From: Shewanella sp.
GTDB lineage: Bacteria; Pseudomonadota; Gammaproteobacteria; Enterobacterales; Shewanellaceae
Assembly (NCBI GenBank): GCA_004195335.1
Contig: SDWK01000939.1
Location: 1 to 15,048, forward strand
Direction of reading: 5' to 3'
Length of the DNA stretch: 15,048 bases
A program made the position numbers and the translations under genes. This document shows, one piece after another, positions 6,942 to 14,060 of this stretch (the stretch's first letter is position 1; each line of letters starts with the position of its first letter). The notes under the pieces were generated by a model. It ran no database searches, was not told where the DNA came from, and saw nothing but the letters and a program-made list of their open reading frames with translations.

Positions 6942-7070
6942 AGCGCTCAACCAAATGATGCAGCCCAAATATCAACGGCTATTTATGAGGTGTCAGCAAC
7001 GGCAAGTGTGGTTGTTCAGGAGCTTGAGCAGAATACCTCTGAGATAGATCAGATCCTTGCCACCATGTAA
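6942..7070 (+). pseudogene. Remnant of a methyl-accepting chemotaxis protein gene
   Basis: The frame ending in TAA at 7068-7070 reads AAQISTAIYEVSATAS, then VVQELEQNTSEIDQILATM. In intact chemotaxis receptors, the first block resembles the (V/I)xTAxxE(M/V)SATA segment of the signalling domain. The second resembles the VVQxLExxxxxIxxILxxI segment that normally stands about 50 residues further on, just before the IAEQTNLLALNAA tip. Here the two blocks are joined directly, and the frame stops where the tip should begin. There is no start codon with a ribosome site; the frame's upstream part is low-complexity sequence including a T/G run. I read this as a leftover with an internal deletion and loss of both ends. 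The match is by recalled family pattern only. Confidence 0.5.
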
Positions 7071-7091
7071 CTGCTCCCCGTGGAACTTGCC

Positions 7092-7127
7092 TGCACAATA
7101 ACCCACCGTTAAGGCGGGGGTTGTGCA
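7092..7127 (-). other. Long hairpin just after the cydC stop codon
   Basis: TGCACAA (7092-7098) pairs with TTGTGCA (7121-7127), and the inner CCC and CCG blocks can pair with the G-rich 7113-7120. The hairpin starts 6 bases beyond the cydC stop on the minus strand. No T-run follows on either strand, so it is not a classical intrinsic terminator. It could end or stabilise the cydDC message. Confidence 0.5.
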
Positions 7128-7132
7128 TGATA

Positions 7133-8947
7133 CTAGCCTAGCTTATGGTGCAAACTCGCGTAATAGTCATCAGTCGCTAACAGGGATTCATGGGTTCCCG
7201 AGGCGCTAATTGTTCCCTGCTCCATCAAATGAATTCGATCCATCTGCGCCATGGCCGTTAACCTGTGGCTAATCATCAACAGGGTCTTATCGGCCGCAAA
7301 CTCAAACAACAGGGCTAAGATCTCCCGCTCAGTGCGTTTGTCTAAGCCTTCAGTTGGCTCATCAAGCAGTAACAGGGGCGCATCGCGTAATAGGGCCCTG
7401 GCGACACCAATACGTCGCTGTTCACCGCCTGAGAGCTGCCTTCCCCCCTCACCTATCCAGGTATCGAGCGGTTTCTCTCCCTGGGTCAATGTTGTCAATC
7501 CAACCTTATTTAACACCTGGATCAGCGTTTCATCATTCAGTGCTTGCGCTTCACGCCTCTGGGCACGAGTAGGAAGCTCGGGCGCCCGCTGTTGAGCTAA
7601 GGTGAGGTTACTCCTTAACGTGCCACTGAACAGATAGATCCTTTGACTGATAAGGGTGATCCCCTCCCTCAGGGAAGTTTCGCTAAACTCGGTAATATCA
7701 CAACCATCGACACTCACGCTGCCCGATGTAGGCTCCCACTCCCGTGTGATCAACGACAACAGGCTCGATTTACCACAACCAGTTTGTCCCAGAAGTGCTA
7801 CTTTCTCTCCAGCCTTAACTGACAAGTTGATACCTTTGATAACGGTATGCTCAGGCAGGTCATCAGATTCAACCGGCTGATTTGTCGTACTAGACTGATA
7901 ACTGAAGAAAATATCTTTGAGTGCTAGCGCCCCTTTGGATACCTTAGTGTCACTAACTGAGTTAAACACGATGTCCGGCTCCTGCTCTACCAACTCATTC
8001 ACCCGCTTTGCAGCGGTCACACAAGCCGAAAGATGCTGAAATGCACCTGCGATGGGCATCAACATTTCGATACAGGCCATGGTCATAAATACCATCATGG
8101 CGAGCATGGGTCCGGGAGGCACATGATCTCCCACACCGGAAGCGGCCATATAGAGCATAATGAGCACTGCCAGACCATGGCAAAAAATTAAACAAGCCTG
8201 ACTCAAGGCAGTGACATTGGCCATCGCAGACTGGCTGTTTAACATGGCCGTTTCGGCCTTGGCGAGCTCAGAGCGGAATCGCTCGCTTGCACCGAACAGG
8301 GTGATCTCCGCTTGTCCCTGTATAAACTCCAATAACTGCACCCTGAAGTGTCGTTTTGTCTCGAGTTGTTCTATGCCGGGTTTCCTCCCCAAACGATAGA
8401 ATATGAAGGGAAGCAACAACCAAACTGCAAGTAAGATCCCGCACAATGTCAGCGCTAGTTGAACATCAAACCAAGCGACAAACAGATATAAGGCCCCTAG
8501 CATCAATAGAGAGGCGGCCATCGGAGTCAATAGCCTCAGGTAGAGATGATCTAAGGTATCGATATCTGAGACTAATCGGTTGAGCAGATCGCCTTGCCTT
8601 ACCCCCTGCAGATTGCTGGCGCTCAAAGGCAGTAACTTACGCCAACTCCAAGTTCTCAGTTGAGTCAGCAATCTGAACGTCGCCTCATGAGTCGCGAGAC
8701 GTTCTCCATATCGGCTCGCCGTGCGGACAATTGAGAGGAGCCGAACACCGCCGGCTGGGGTGAAATAGTTAAAAGTCTGAGCCGTCACAACCGTTAAACC
8801 CGCAACCGCCGCGGCAGAGAGAAACCACCCCGACAATGACAACAGTCCGATCCCCGCCATTAAGGTCGTCATACTGAGAAGCAAACCGGTAAACATCATC
8901 AACCATTGATGTTTAAACAACTTTATAAAAGGGAGTAGCGCCTTCAT
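7133..8947 (-). CDS. cydC: CydC, ABC exporter subunit for cytochrome bd assembly
   Basis: This 604-residue half-transporter pairs with CydD. The complex moves thiols (cysteine/glutathione), and probably haem according to more recent work, and is needed to make cytochrome bd oxidase. Residues 1 to about 320 hold about six membrane helices, and the rest is the ATPase: Walker A GQTGCGKS (387-394), signature LSGGE (505-509), Walker B LLLLDEP with D529 and E530, and H-loop H561. All catalytic motifs are intact. The start chosen is ATG 8947, whose A overlaps the last base of the cydD stop (TGATG), with AAGGAG (8956-8961) 8 bases upstream, so the two are translationally coupled. An in-frame TTG at 8950 adds one residue and is less likely. 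It is close to E. coli CydC in length. Assignment as CydC rather than CydD rests on gene order and the LSGGE signature. Confidence 0.93.
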   Translation of the reverse strand: MKALLPFIKLFKHQWLMMFTGLLLSMTTLMAGIGLLSLSGWFLSAAAVAGLTVVTAQTFNYFTPAGGVRLLSIVRTASRYGERLATHEATFRLLTQLRTWSWRKLLPLSASNLQGVRQGDLLNRLVSDIDTLDHLYLRLLTPMAASLLMLGALYLFVAWFDVQLALTLCGILLAVWLLLPFIFYRLGRKPGIEQLETKRHFRVQLLEFIQGQAEITLFGASERFRSELAKAETAMLNSQSAMANVTALSQACLIFCHGLAVLIMLYMAASGVGDHVPPGPMLAMMVFMTMACIEMLMPIAGAFQHLSACVTAAKRVNELVEQEPDIVFNSVSDTKVSKGALALKDIFFSYQSSTTNQPVESDDLPEHTVIKGINLSVKAGEKVALLGQTGCGKSSLLSLITREWEPTSGSVSVDGCDITEFSETSLREGITLISQRIYLFSGTLRSNLTLAQQRAPELPTRAQRREAQALNDETLIQVLNKVGLTTLTQGEKPLDTWIGEGGRQLSGGEQRRIGVARALLRDAPLLLLDEPTEGLDKRTEREILALLFEFAADKTLLMISHRLTAMAQMDRIHLMEQGTISASGTHESLLATDDYYASLHHKLG

Positions 8948-10773
8948 CAATTTAACTCCTTGAGGTTAACCGTGTCATCATTACTCTCTTCCTGCATCTG
9001 CTTAAACAGTCCCTCAGCAAGCGTTAACTCGTTAAAGTTCCCTCGTTCGACAATGAGCCCGCCATCCAGAACTAAGATAGTATCCATCATATGAAGCTGA
9101 TCGAGTCTGTGGGTCACCATCAAGCAAGATGCCCCTGACATCGCCTCCCTCAGCGACGCTTGCACCGCTTGCTCGCTGTGATTATCCAGGCTGGCTGTTG
9201 GTTCATCGAGAATAAACAGAGCCGCATCTTGCCCCAGTGCTCGAGCCAGTGCGATACGCTGCGCCTGACCAACCGAGACTCCCGACGCCTGCTCGCCTAT
9301 CGGGTGATCTAACCCATGAGTTTGACGTTCAACGAAGTTAATCACCTTAGCCTTCTCAAGCAGGGCCATCACGGTTTCATCATCCATATCGGGATTACTC
9401 ATGGCAACATTGTCGCGAATGGTGCCATGAAACAATTGAGGGTCTTGCCCCAGCCACGCAAGATGGCGTCGCCACATTGTTTTATCAAGCTGGTGAAGCT
9501 CAATCCCATTAATTTTGAGGCTGCCGCGATAGGGAAGAAACCCCAACAAGGCATTGAGCAAACTGGTTTTGCCTGCCCCACTTGGGCCCACAACAGCCAT
9601 ATGCTTGCCCGCTGGTATGCTGAAATCGAGTGGCCCCAGCAATTGAGTTCCATCTGGACTGTCGACACACAGCGCATCTGCCTCAATTGAAATTCCCGCC
9701 TTATAACTCTCTATACTCAACTCTTTCCCATACTCACTATCGCGTCGTGAGTCGATATCCGCATCACTGCCGGACTCGACTTGATGATTTAACAGCGCCA
9801 TCAACTCTTCGGCGGCGCCTATGGCCTGCGCCTTAGCATGATAATGGGTGCCCATATCTCGTAACGGTTGATAAAATTCGGGGGCGAGGATAAGCACAAA
9901 CAAACCGGTAAACAGGGTGATGCCCGCACCATAATGGCCGAAATCTAGGTGGTCCAGATAGCTGAAACCAAAATAAACGGCAAGCACGGCAATGGATACG
10001 GCGGCAAAAAACTCCAACACCGCAGAGCTTAAGAATGCCAGTCGGAGTACCGACATGGTCCGCTCGCGGAACTCCTCAGATGCCGATTCGATAGCCTCAC
10101 TCTCGGCATCGCCGCGATTAAATAACTTGATGGTATTTAATCCCTTCATTCTGTCCATAAAGTGGCCACTGAGTTTAGCCAGGGCACTGAAATTCTTTCG
10201 GTTGGCATCGGCGGCGCCCATGCCAACCAGCGCCATAAACATAGGGATCAGTGGCGCGGTCAACAAGAGGATTAATCCGGCGGCCCAGTTGAGTGGAAAA
10301 ACAACCACGAGTATGGTGAGTGGTATAAAGGCCGCCAAAATAATCTGCGGCAGGTAACGGGCGTAGAAGTCATGTAGGTCTTCCACCTGCTCTAACACGA
10401 TACTTGCCCAACTCCCTGCCGGTTTACCTTTAATGAAGCACGGACCAAGCTCGGTCAGTTTATCTAAAACCGCACCACGGATCTGAACCCTAAGCCGCCT
10501 GCCCGCTTCGAAACTGACCCTCTCCCTTCCATAGGCCAACCCAGCCCGGATAAAGATGAATCCCACAAGGCAATAGAATTGGGAAGCAAACTGCTCTTTG
10601 GGCAGCTCTAGAATGATCAGTCCATGCAAAATGGTCGCTATCAGGTAGGCTTGCACCACTAAGGATAAGCCGGTCAACAAGCCAAATAGCACAGTCAAAT
10701 TCAGATAGAAGCCACAGGCTTGTTTCTGTTGCTTTAACCAAGATGTCAGCACTTTTTCTAACGATTTGTCCAT
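8947..10773 (-). CDS. cydD: CydD, ABC exporter subunit for cytochrome bd assembly
   Basis: This 608-residue inner-membrane half-transporter is the partner of CydC. Six hydrophobic helices (about residues 20-320) precede the ATPase domain, which has Walker A GPSGAGKT (396-403), the CydD-type signature VSVGQ (499-503) instead of LSGGQ, Walker B FILDEP with D523 and E524, and H-loop H555. The noncanonical VSVGQ is also what I recall from E. coli CydD, so I do not treat it as damage. The start is ATG 10773, with GGAGA about 5 bases upstream. The frame stays open to a TTG at 10839, but that extension would begin inside the inverted-repeat element and has no ribosome site. It is the first gene of cydDC. 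Its promoter must lie upstream of 10774, in or beyond the repeat element. No cydAB genes are in the window. Confidence 0.94.
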   Translation of the reverse strand: MDKSLEKVLTSWLKQQKQACGFYLNLTVLFGLLTGLSLVVQAYLIATILHGLIILELPKEQFASQFYCLVGFIFIRAGLAYGRERVSFEAGRRLRVQIRGAVLDKLTELGPCFIKGKPAGSWASIVLEQVEDLHDFYARYLPQIILAAFIPLTILVVVFPLNWAAGLILLLTAPLIPMFMALVGMGAADANRKNFSALAKLSGHFMDRMKGLNTIKLFNRGDAESEAIESASEEFRERTMSVLRLAFLSSAVLEFFAAVSIAVLAVYFGFSYLDHLDFGHYGAGITLFTGLFVLILAPEFYQPLRDMGTHYHAKAQAIGAAEELMALLNHQVESGSDADIDSRRDSEYGKELSIESYKAGISIEADALCVDSPDGTQLLGPLDFSIPAGKHMAVVGPSGAGKTSLLNALLGFLPYRGSLKINGIELHQLDKTMWRRHLAWLGQDPQLFHGTIRDNVAMSNPDMDDETVMALLEKAKVINFVERQTHGLDHPIGEQASGVSVGQAQRIALARALGQDAALFILDEPTASLDNHSEQAVQASLREAMSGASCLMVTHRLDQLHMMDTILVLDGGLIVERGNFNELTLAEGLFKQMQEESNDDTVNLKELN

Positions 10774-10830
10774 GCTTCTCCAGAAAGATAGCGAGTCAGG
10801 GCTTTCGATAAGCCATTGGGAATTGAGAAA

Positions 10831-11096
10831 TATACCCAAGCTACCTCAAAATGCTCGTTTCAGAGCTCCCGTAGGATAGCTGAACAAGGCAGTGATTGAG
10901 AGAATGGTTATTCCCTTGTTGATATCACTAACACAGTGCAGATATTCTACGGGAACTCCCGAAGGGCAAGGCGAGAAGCAACATTTTTCTGCGTTATGAA
11001 ATATTGAATTAGAATAACTAGTCCTACTATTTCATGCCTTGAACTCTGTCACTTCTCGACATGCTGAATCCTGCATCTTGAGGTGGTTTGGGTATA
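10831..11096. repeat. 266-bp nested inverted-repeat (MITE-like) element upstream of cydD
   Basis: The ends (10831-10849 and 11078-11096) are inverted repeats matching at 17 of 19 positions: TATACCCAAGCTACCTCAA against the complement of TTGAGGTGGTTTGGGTATA. Inside are further stems: 10863-10877 with 10944-10958 (13 of 15), AACAAGG 10883-10889 with 10914-10920, and ATGAAATA 10996-11003 with 11028-11035. There is no open frame of note and no clear flanking target duplication. Its right end is related to 3111-3155. Its left end lies 57 bases from the cydD start codon. It resembles noncoding mobile elements of the MITE type, or an intergenic repeat that folds as RNA. Confidence 0.75.
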
Positions 11097-11298
11097 GAAC
11101 ACAGTATCGCAGGCATCGATAGAGGAAGAAAACGCCAGTCTCGTAAGTGTTAACGGATTCACAAAAATTGAGCTAGATCAATAAAAGAGGGAACTAAAAC
11201 TAGTAGGCAGTTATGCTGGTTGTGATTACTTTTGTAGGGTGGAGAGTTTTAACGGCAAGAAAGAAAGCTAGCCAGACAAGCCGTACTATTCAAAAAGG
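11097..11298. other. Intergenic region upstream of the repeat; probable cydDC control region
   Basis: No supported gene lies in these 202 bases. A terminator ends the DUF3622 transcript on the right, so cydDC needs its own promoter between here and 10773. The only recognisable signal is the FNR-like box at 11168-11181. Confidence 0.5.
11168..11181 (-). promoter_or_regulatory. FNR/EtrA-like box upstream of cydDC
   Basis: TTGAGCTAGATCAA matches the FNR consensus TTGATnnnnATCAA at nine of ten defined positions. On the minus strand, TACGAG (11140-11145) starts at the distance expected for the -10 of a class II FNR promoter (start near 11133), though it matches the -10 consensus at only three positions. 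No gene faces right from here, so the target would be cydDC, with a leader of about 360 bases that includes the whole repeat element. Confidence 0.55.
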
Positions 11299-11341
11299 CA
11301 AAAAAAAGGCCGGTGAGCATCTGCTCAACCAGCCATATTTT
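11299..11341 (-). terminator. Intrinsic terminator after the DUF3622 gene
   Basis: On the minus strand, GGCTGGTTGAGCA pairs with TGCTCACCGGCC (11308-11334, one bulged base and one G-T pair, 2-base loop), followed by a run of eight T (complement of 11300-11307). A T-run on the plus side of the stem makes it potentially bidirectional. It separates this gene from cydDC. A smaller perfect hairpin, AGTGTTC with GAACACT (11382-11398), lies between it and the stop codon. Confidence 0.88.
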
Positions 11342-11415
11342 TTTGACTCAGACTATCTTTAATCAGACAGTGCTTTATCAGAGTGTTCTTTGAACACTAT
11401 AACGAATAAGCGTAC

Positions 11416-11775
11416 TTACTTAGACGCTTCATCTGAAGCATAGTCATCACTATCTTCATCGAAATCTTTGCTACTGTCGCTACCGGCTGCGACGTCGCGA
11501 GCATCACGCCATACGTCTGCCGCTAACTCTTTAGCTGCAGTCGCTTCGGTACGCACTTCACGTTGCTTAGCTTTACGCTCATTGCGTTCAACTAACTTGT
11601 CGAGGAAGGATTTTAGCTCTTTCTCCCCCCAAGCAGTGGCTTCCGCTTCGGTTGCAAAACCTGTTTTTCGTTTCGAAACGATCGTCTTTCTCGCTGTCAT
11701 ACGACGAGTAATTTCAGCGGCCCACACATCGTTGTCTTGCACTATGCGGCAATCGAATTTCTTAGTTTGTGTCAT
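11416..11775 (-). CDS. DUF3622 domain protein, function unknown
   Basis: This 119-residue soluble protein begins MTQTKKFDCRIVQDNDVWAA. The block with ITRRMTARKTIVSKRKTGF, followed by ATEAEATAWGEKELKSFL, looks like the small DUF3622 family I recall from Shewanella and Vibrio. The N-terminal 40 residues read as beta strands, then a long charged helix region (about 50-95), then a very acidic low-complexity tail (DEDSDDYASDEASK). There is no signal peptide or membrane segment. The start ATG 11775 has AGGAA about 10 bases upstream. It is a single-gene unit with its own terminator. An 8-bp inverted repeat, CTTATCGC (11801-11808) with GCGATAAG (11825-11832), lies 26 bases before the start and may be regulatory. 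The family call is from memory of the motif order. No function is proposed. Confidence 0.83.
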   Translation of the reverse strand: MTQTKKFDCRIVQDNDVWAAEITRRMTARKTIVSKRKTGFATEAEATAWGEKELKSFLDKLVERNERKAKQREVRTEATAAKELAADVWRDARDVAAGSDSSKDFDEDSDDYASDEASK

Positions 11776-11800
11776 GTTGCTTATTTCCTACAGATAAAGT

Positions 11801-11832
11801 CTTATCGCACACCGAAATGGGTAAGCGATAAG
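11801..11832 (-). promoter_or_regulatory. Inverted repeat in the leader of the DUF3622 gene
   Basis: CTTATCGC (11801-11808) and GCGATAAG (11825-11832) are perfect 8-base inverted repeats around 16 bases, 26 bases before the start codon. It could be an operator or an RNA stem. No T-run follows on the minus strand, so it is not a terminator of that strand. Confidence 0.35.
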
Positions 11833-11942
11833 TAAAAATTGTTTCCAGCTTCCCTTACCCCAAAACTCACCAATGGAGCCACAGGGATAAAAGTATATAT
11901 TCGAGCAGTTTTTGACTTGGCAATATATCGCCAATCATCAAC

Positions 11943-12146
11943 CTAAATGTCTTTCGGCGCACCGATATCACATATTTTACAATTCAGTGTATATCCAAGC
12001 ATAGCCGCTCTGCCCTCTTTTGTTATCACCCAAGGCCTCACCACCCAAGGTGGCATATGCCTAACATGCTGATGATGCCCGCATGCTAGCCCGGCAACCC
12101 AGTGATTTTCATCATCTTTAAAGTAACTGACAATGGCTTGTTTCAT
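11943..12146 (-). CDS. DUF3565 domain protein, probable small metal-binding protein
   Basis: This 67-residue protein begins MKQAIVSYFKDDENHWVAGL and carries ACGHHQHVRHMPPW, RPWVITKEGRA and LNCKICD, the order of conserved blocks I recall for DUF3565. C22, H24, H27, H30, C56 and C59 are placed like ligands of a small zinc site, though metal binding is inferred. There is no signal peptide. ATG 12146 is chosen because family similarity starts there. An in-frame TTG at 12206 would add 20 residues unlike the family. No ribosome site is visible before 12146. An out-of-frame ATG four bases upstream meets a stop after two codons and overlaps this start. It has no operon partner. Function is unknown. 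Confidence 0.8.
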   Translation of the reverse strand: MKQAIVSYFKDDENHWVAGLACGHHQHVRHMPPWVVRPWVITKEGRAAMLGYTLNCKICDIGAPKDI

Positions 12147-12206
12147 AACATAAAGAGACGGAGGCGAATGTACCACCGCGCTGATAACCAGTTTTGAAGC
12201 GCTCAA

Positions 12207-12480
12207 AGCGGGAGATTAACACGTACAGAGTTTAAACAAAATGGTCCTTGCAACTTTAATCTTCGATTTCGACTGAAAGTGGATTGATTTAGTTAAATCG
12301 ATGAAGGGGTCCCAATAATTTCATCTAGGTTCCGAATGAAAAACGCACACAAAAGTAATCTAGCCCCTCCATTTTTGCTGATTAATTAGCTCTTTTACCC
12401 CGCATCCTGTAAGATGCACGCCCGCCAGAGTCACTGGCTACATGAATTCTGCTGTTATCAAAGCACCGAGAGACCAATCT
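12207..12480. other. Divergent intergenic region before rhlE
   Basis: The 274 bases between the DUF3565 gene and rhlE should carry promoters for both, but I see no convincing -35/-10 pair. It contains small inverted repeats only: GATTTA-GT-TAAATC near 12286-12299 and GCATC with GATGC at 12402-12417. The open frame extends rhlE to an ATG at 12442, which lacks a ribosome site. Confidence 0.4.
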
Positions 12481-13968
12481 ATGAGTTTTACCTCCCTGGG
12501 GTTATCAGCCCCGATATTAAAAGCTGTTGCCCAAAAAGGTTACGATACACCTTCACCTATCCAAGCTCAGGCAATTCCCGCTGTGTTGGAAGGCAAGGAT
12601 GTAATGGCCGCAGCTCAGACAGGTACAGGTAAGACAGCAGGTTTCACTCTGCCTCTATTAGAGATCTTAAGCAAAGGCAAGCGAGCACAGGCTAAACAAG
12701 TTCGTGCACTTGTATTAACGCCAACTCGTGAGTTAGCAGCGCAAGTTGCAGAAAGCGTAGAAACTTATGGTAAATTCTTACCCCTGAGCTCTGCAGTGAT
12801 CTTCGGCGGTGTGGGCATCGGTCCACAAATCTCAAAATTAGGTAAAGGCGTAGATATTCTGGTTGCGACCCCGGGACGTCTGCTCGATCTATTCAATCAG
12901 CGTGCTCTGAACTTCAGTCAACTAGAAGTCCTCATTCTCGATGAAGCCGACCGTATGTTGGATATGGGCTTTATTCATGACATCAAGAAAATTCTCAAGG
13001 TATTACCAGCTAAGCGCCAGAACCTCATGTTCTCCGCGACCTTCTCTGACGATATCCGTAACTTAGCTAAAGGCTTAGTGAACAATCCCGTTGAGATCTC
13101 TGTCACGCCACGTAATGCAACAGCCAATACCGTTGAGCAATTTGTTTACCCGGTCGATCAGAGCCAGAAAACTGCCGTGTTGACCGCGTTAGTTAATGAG
13201 AACAACTGGGATCAAGTATTGGTCTTCAGCCGTACTAAACACGGCGCCAACCGTATCGCTAAAAACTTAGAAGCCAAAGGTATCACAGCGGCTGCTATCC
13301 ATGGCAACAAGAGCCAAGGCGCTCGTACTAAAGCCCTCGCTAACTTTAAGAGTGGCGAAGTGCGCGTACTCGTCGCAACCGATATTGCCGCTCGCGGTTT
13401 AGATATCGATCAGCTGCCTAACGTGGTTAATTTTGACCTGCCTAATGTCCCTGAAGATTACGTACATCGTATAGGCCGCACCGGTCGTGCTGGCGCCAGT
13501 GGACAAGCGATGTCTCTGGTTAGCAGCGAAGAGGGCAAGTTACTTAAAGATATCGAGCGTTTGATTAAGCAAAATATCCCACGTAAAGAATTACCCGGTT
13601 TCATCCCGACTCATGGGGTGCCTGAAACAGACTTGACGGGCAAGTCACATGGTCAAAACCGTGGTCCTCGCAATGCTGAAGGCAAAGGTAATGGCCGTAA
13701 TGGCAGTAAACCAACCCGTTCAAGTAACGAATCACGCTCGCGCAATGACTCTCGATCTTCAACGGGTAACAAGAGTACTCAAGAGAAGACGAGCCAAGGC
13801 GGCAGAACAGAGCATAAAGATGGTCAGCGTAGTGGCGAAGCTGCACGCGGTCATCAGCCTAACGACAAGAACTCAAGCCATAGTCGCTCACGTCGACCAT
13901 CGGGTCAAAGCTCTTCGAATGCACCGGCATCTAAACCAAGTTCAAATAACAGTATTTGGGGAAAATAG
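12481..13968 (+). CDS. rhlE: RhlE-type DEAD-box ATP-dependent RNA helicase
   Basis: This 495-residue RNA helicase unwinds short RNA duplexes with ATP and is likely to act in ribosome assembly and RNA turnover, particularly in the cold. Motifs run in canonical order: Q motif (SPIQAQAIP), motif I AQTGTGKT (45-52), Ia PTRELA, GG, Ib TPGRLLD, II DEAD (154-157), III SAT (185-187), [21 protein letters not shown], and [10 protein letters not shown] (329-336). The start [16 protein letters not shown] matches the usual RhlE N-terminus. ATG 12481 has a weak GAGAGA site 7 bases upstream; ATG 12442 would add 13 atypical residues and has none. Residues from about 375 to 495 form a hydrophilic low-complexity tail rich in S, N, R, G, K and Q, typical of RNA-binding tails. 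It converges with the antiporter gene. Confidence 0.95.
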   Translation: MSFTSLGLSAPILKAVAQKGYDTPSPIQAQAIPAVLEGKDVMAAAQTGTGKTAGFTLPLLEILSKGKRAQAKQVRALVLTPTRELAAQVAESVETYGKFLPLSSAVIFGGVGIGPQISKLGKGVDILVATPGRLLDLFNQRALNFSQLEVLILDEADRMLDMGFIHDIKKILKVLPAKRQNLMFSATFSDDIRNLAKGLVNNPVEISVTPRNATANTVEQFVYPVDQSQKTAVLTALVNENNWDQVLVFSRTKHGANRIAKNLEAKGITAAAIHGNKSQGARTKALANFKSGEVRVLVATDIAARGLDIDQLPNVVNFDLPNVPEDYVHRIGRTGRAGASGQAMSLVSSEEGKLLKDIERLIKQNIPRKELPGFIPTHGVPETDLTGKSHGQNRGPRNAEGKGNGRNGSKPTRSSNESRSRNDSRSSTGNKSTQEKTSQGGRTEHKDGQRSGEAARGHQPNDKNSSHSRSRRPSGQSSSNAPASKPSSNNSIWGK

Positions 13969-13990
13969 TTTAACTACTATTAGCTAATAA

Positions 13991-14052
13991 AGGTTCTAGG
14001 AGCGAGTTCCTAGAACCTAATTCCTAGACCCTAATTCCTAGACCCTCGCTCC
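13991..14052. repeat. Hairpin plus 14-bp tandem repeat between convergent genes
   Basis: AGGTTCTAGGA (13991-14001) and TCCTAGAACCT (14008-14018) form a perfect 11-bp stem with a 6-base loop. From 14009, a 14-bp unit (CCTAGAACCTAATT, then CCTAGACCCTAATT, then CCTAGACCC and a diverged end) is repeated almost three times to 14050. GGAGCGAG (13999-14006) can instead pair with CTCGCTCC (14045-14052), giving an alternative larger fold. No strong T-run follows, so termination between rhlE and the antiporter gene is likely but not of the textbook kind. Confidence 0.7.
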
Positions 14053-14060
14053 GTCCTTTA

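Noticed and set aside
10774..10839. N-terminal extension of cydD to a TTG at 10839
   Set aside because: It would start inside the repeat element without a ribosome site, whereas ATG 10773 has GGAGA at good spacing.
12147..12206. N-terminal extension of the DUF3565 protein to a TTG
   Set aside because: The extra 20 residues do not fit the family, whose conserved part begins at MKQAIV.
13649..13987. Open frames in other phases over the rhlE tail
   Set aside because: They are by-products of the low-complexity, repeat-like coding sequence of the RhlE C-terminal tail.
14009..14050. Possible CRISPR array
   Set aside because: The 14-bp units are directly adjacent, with no spacers, and there are no cas genes. 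It is a simple tandem repeat.
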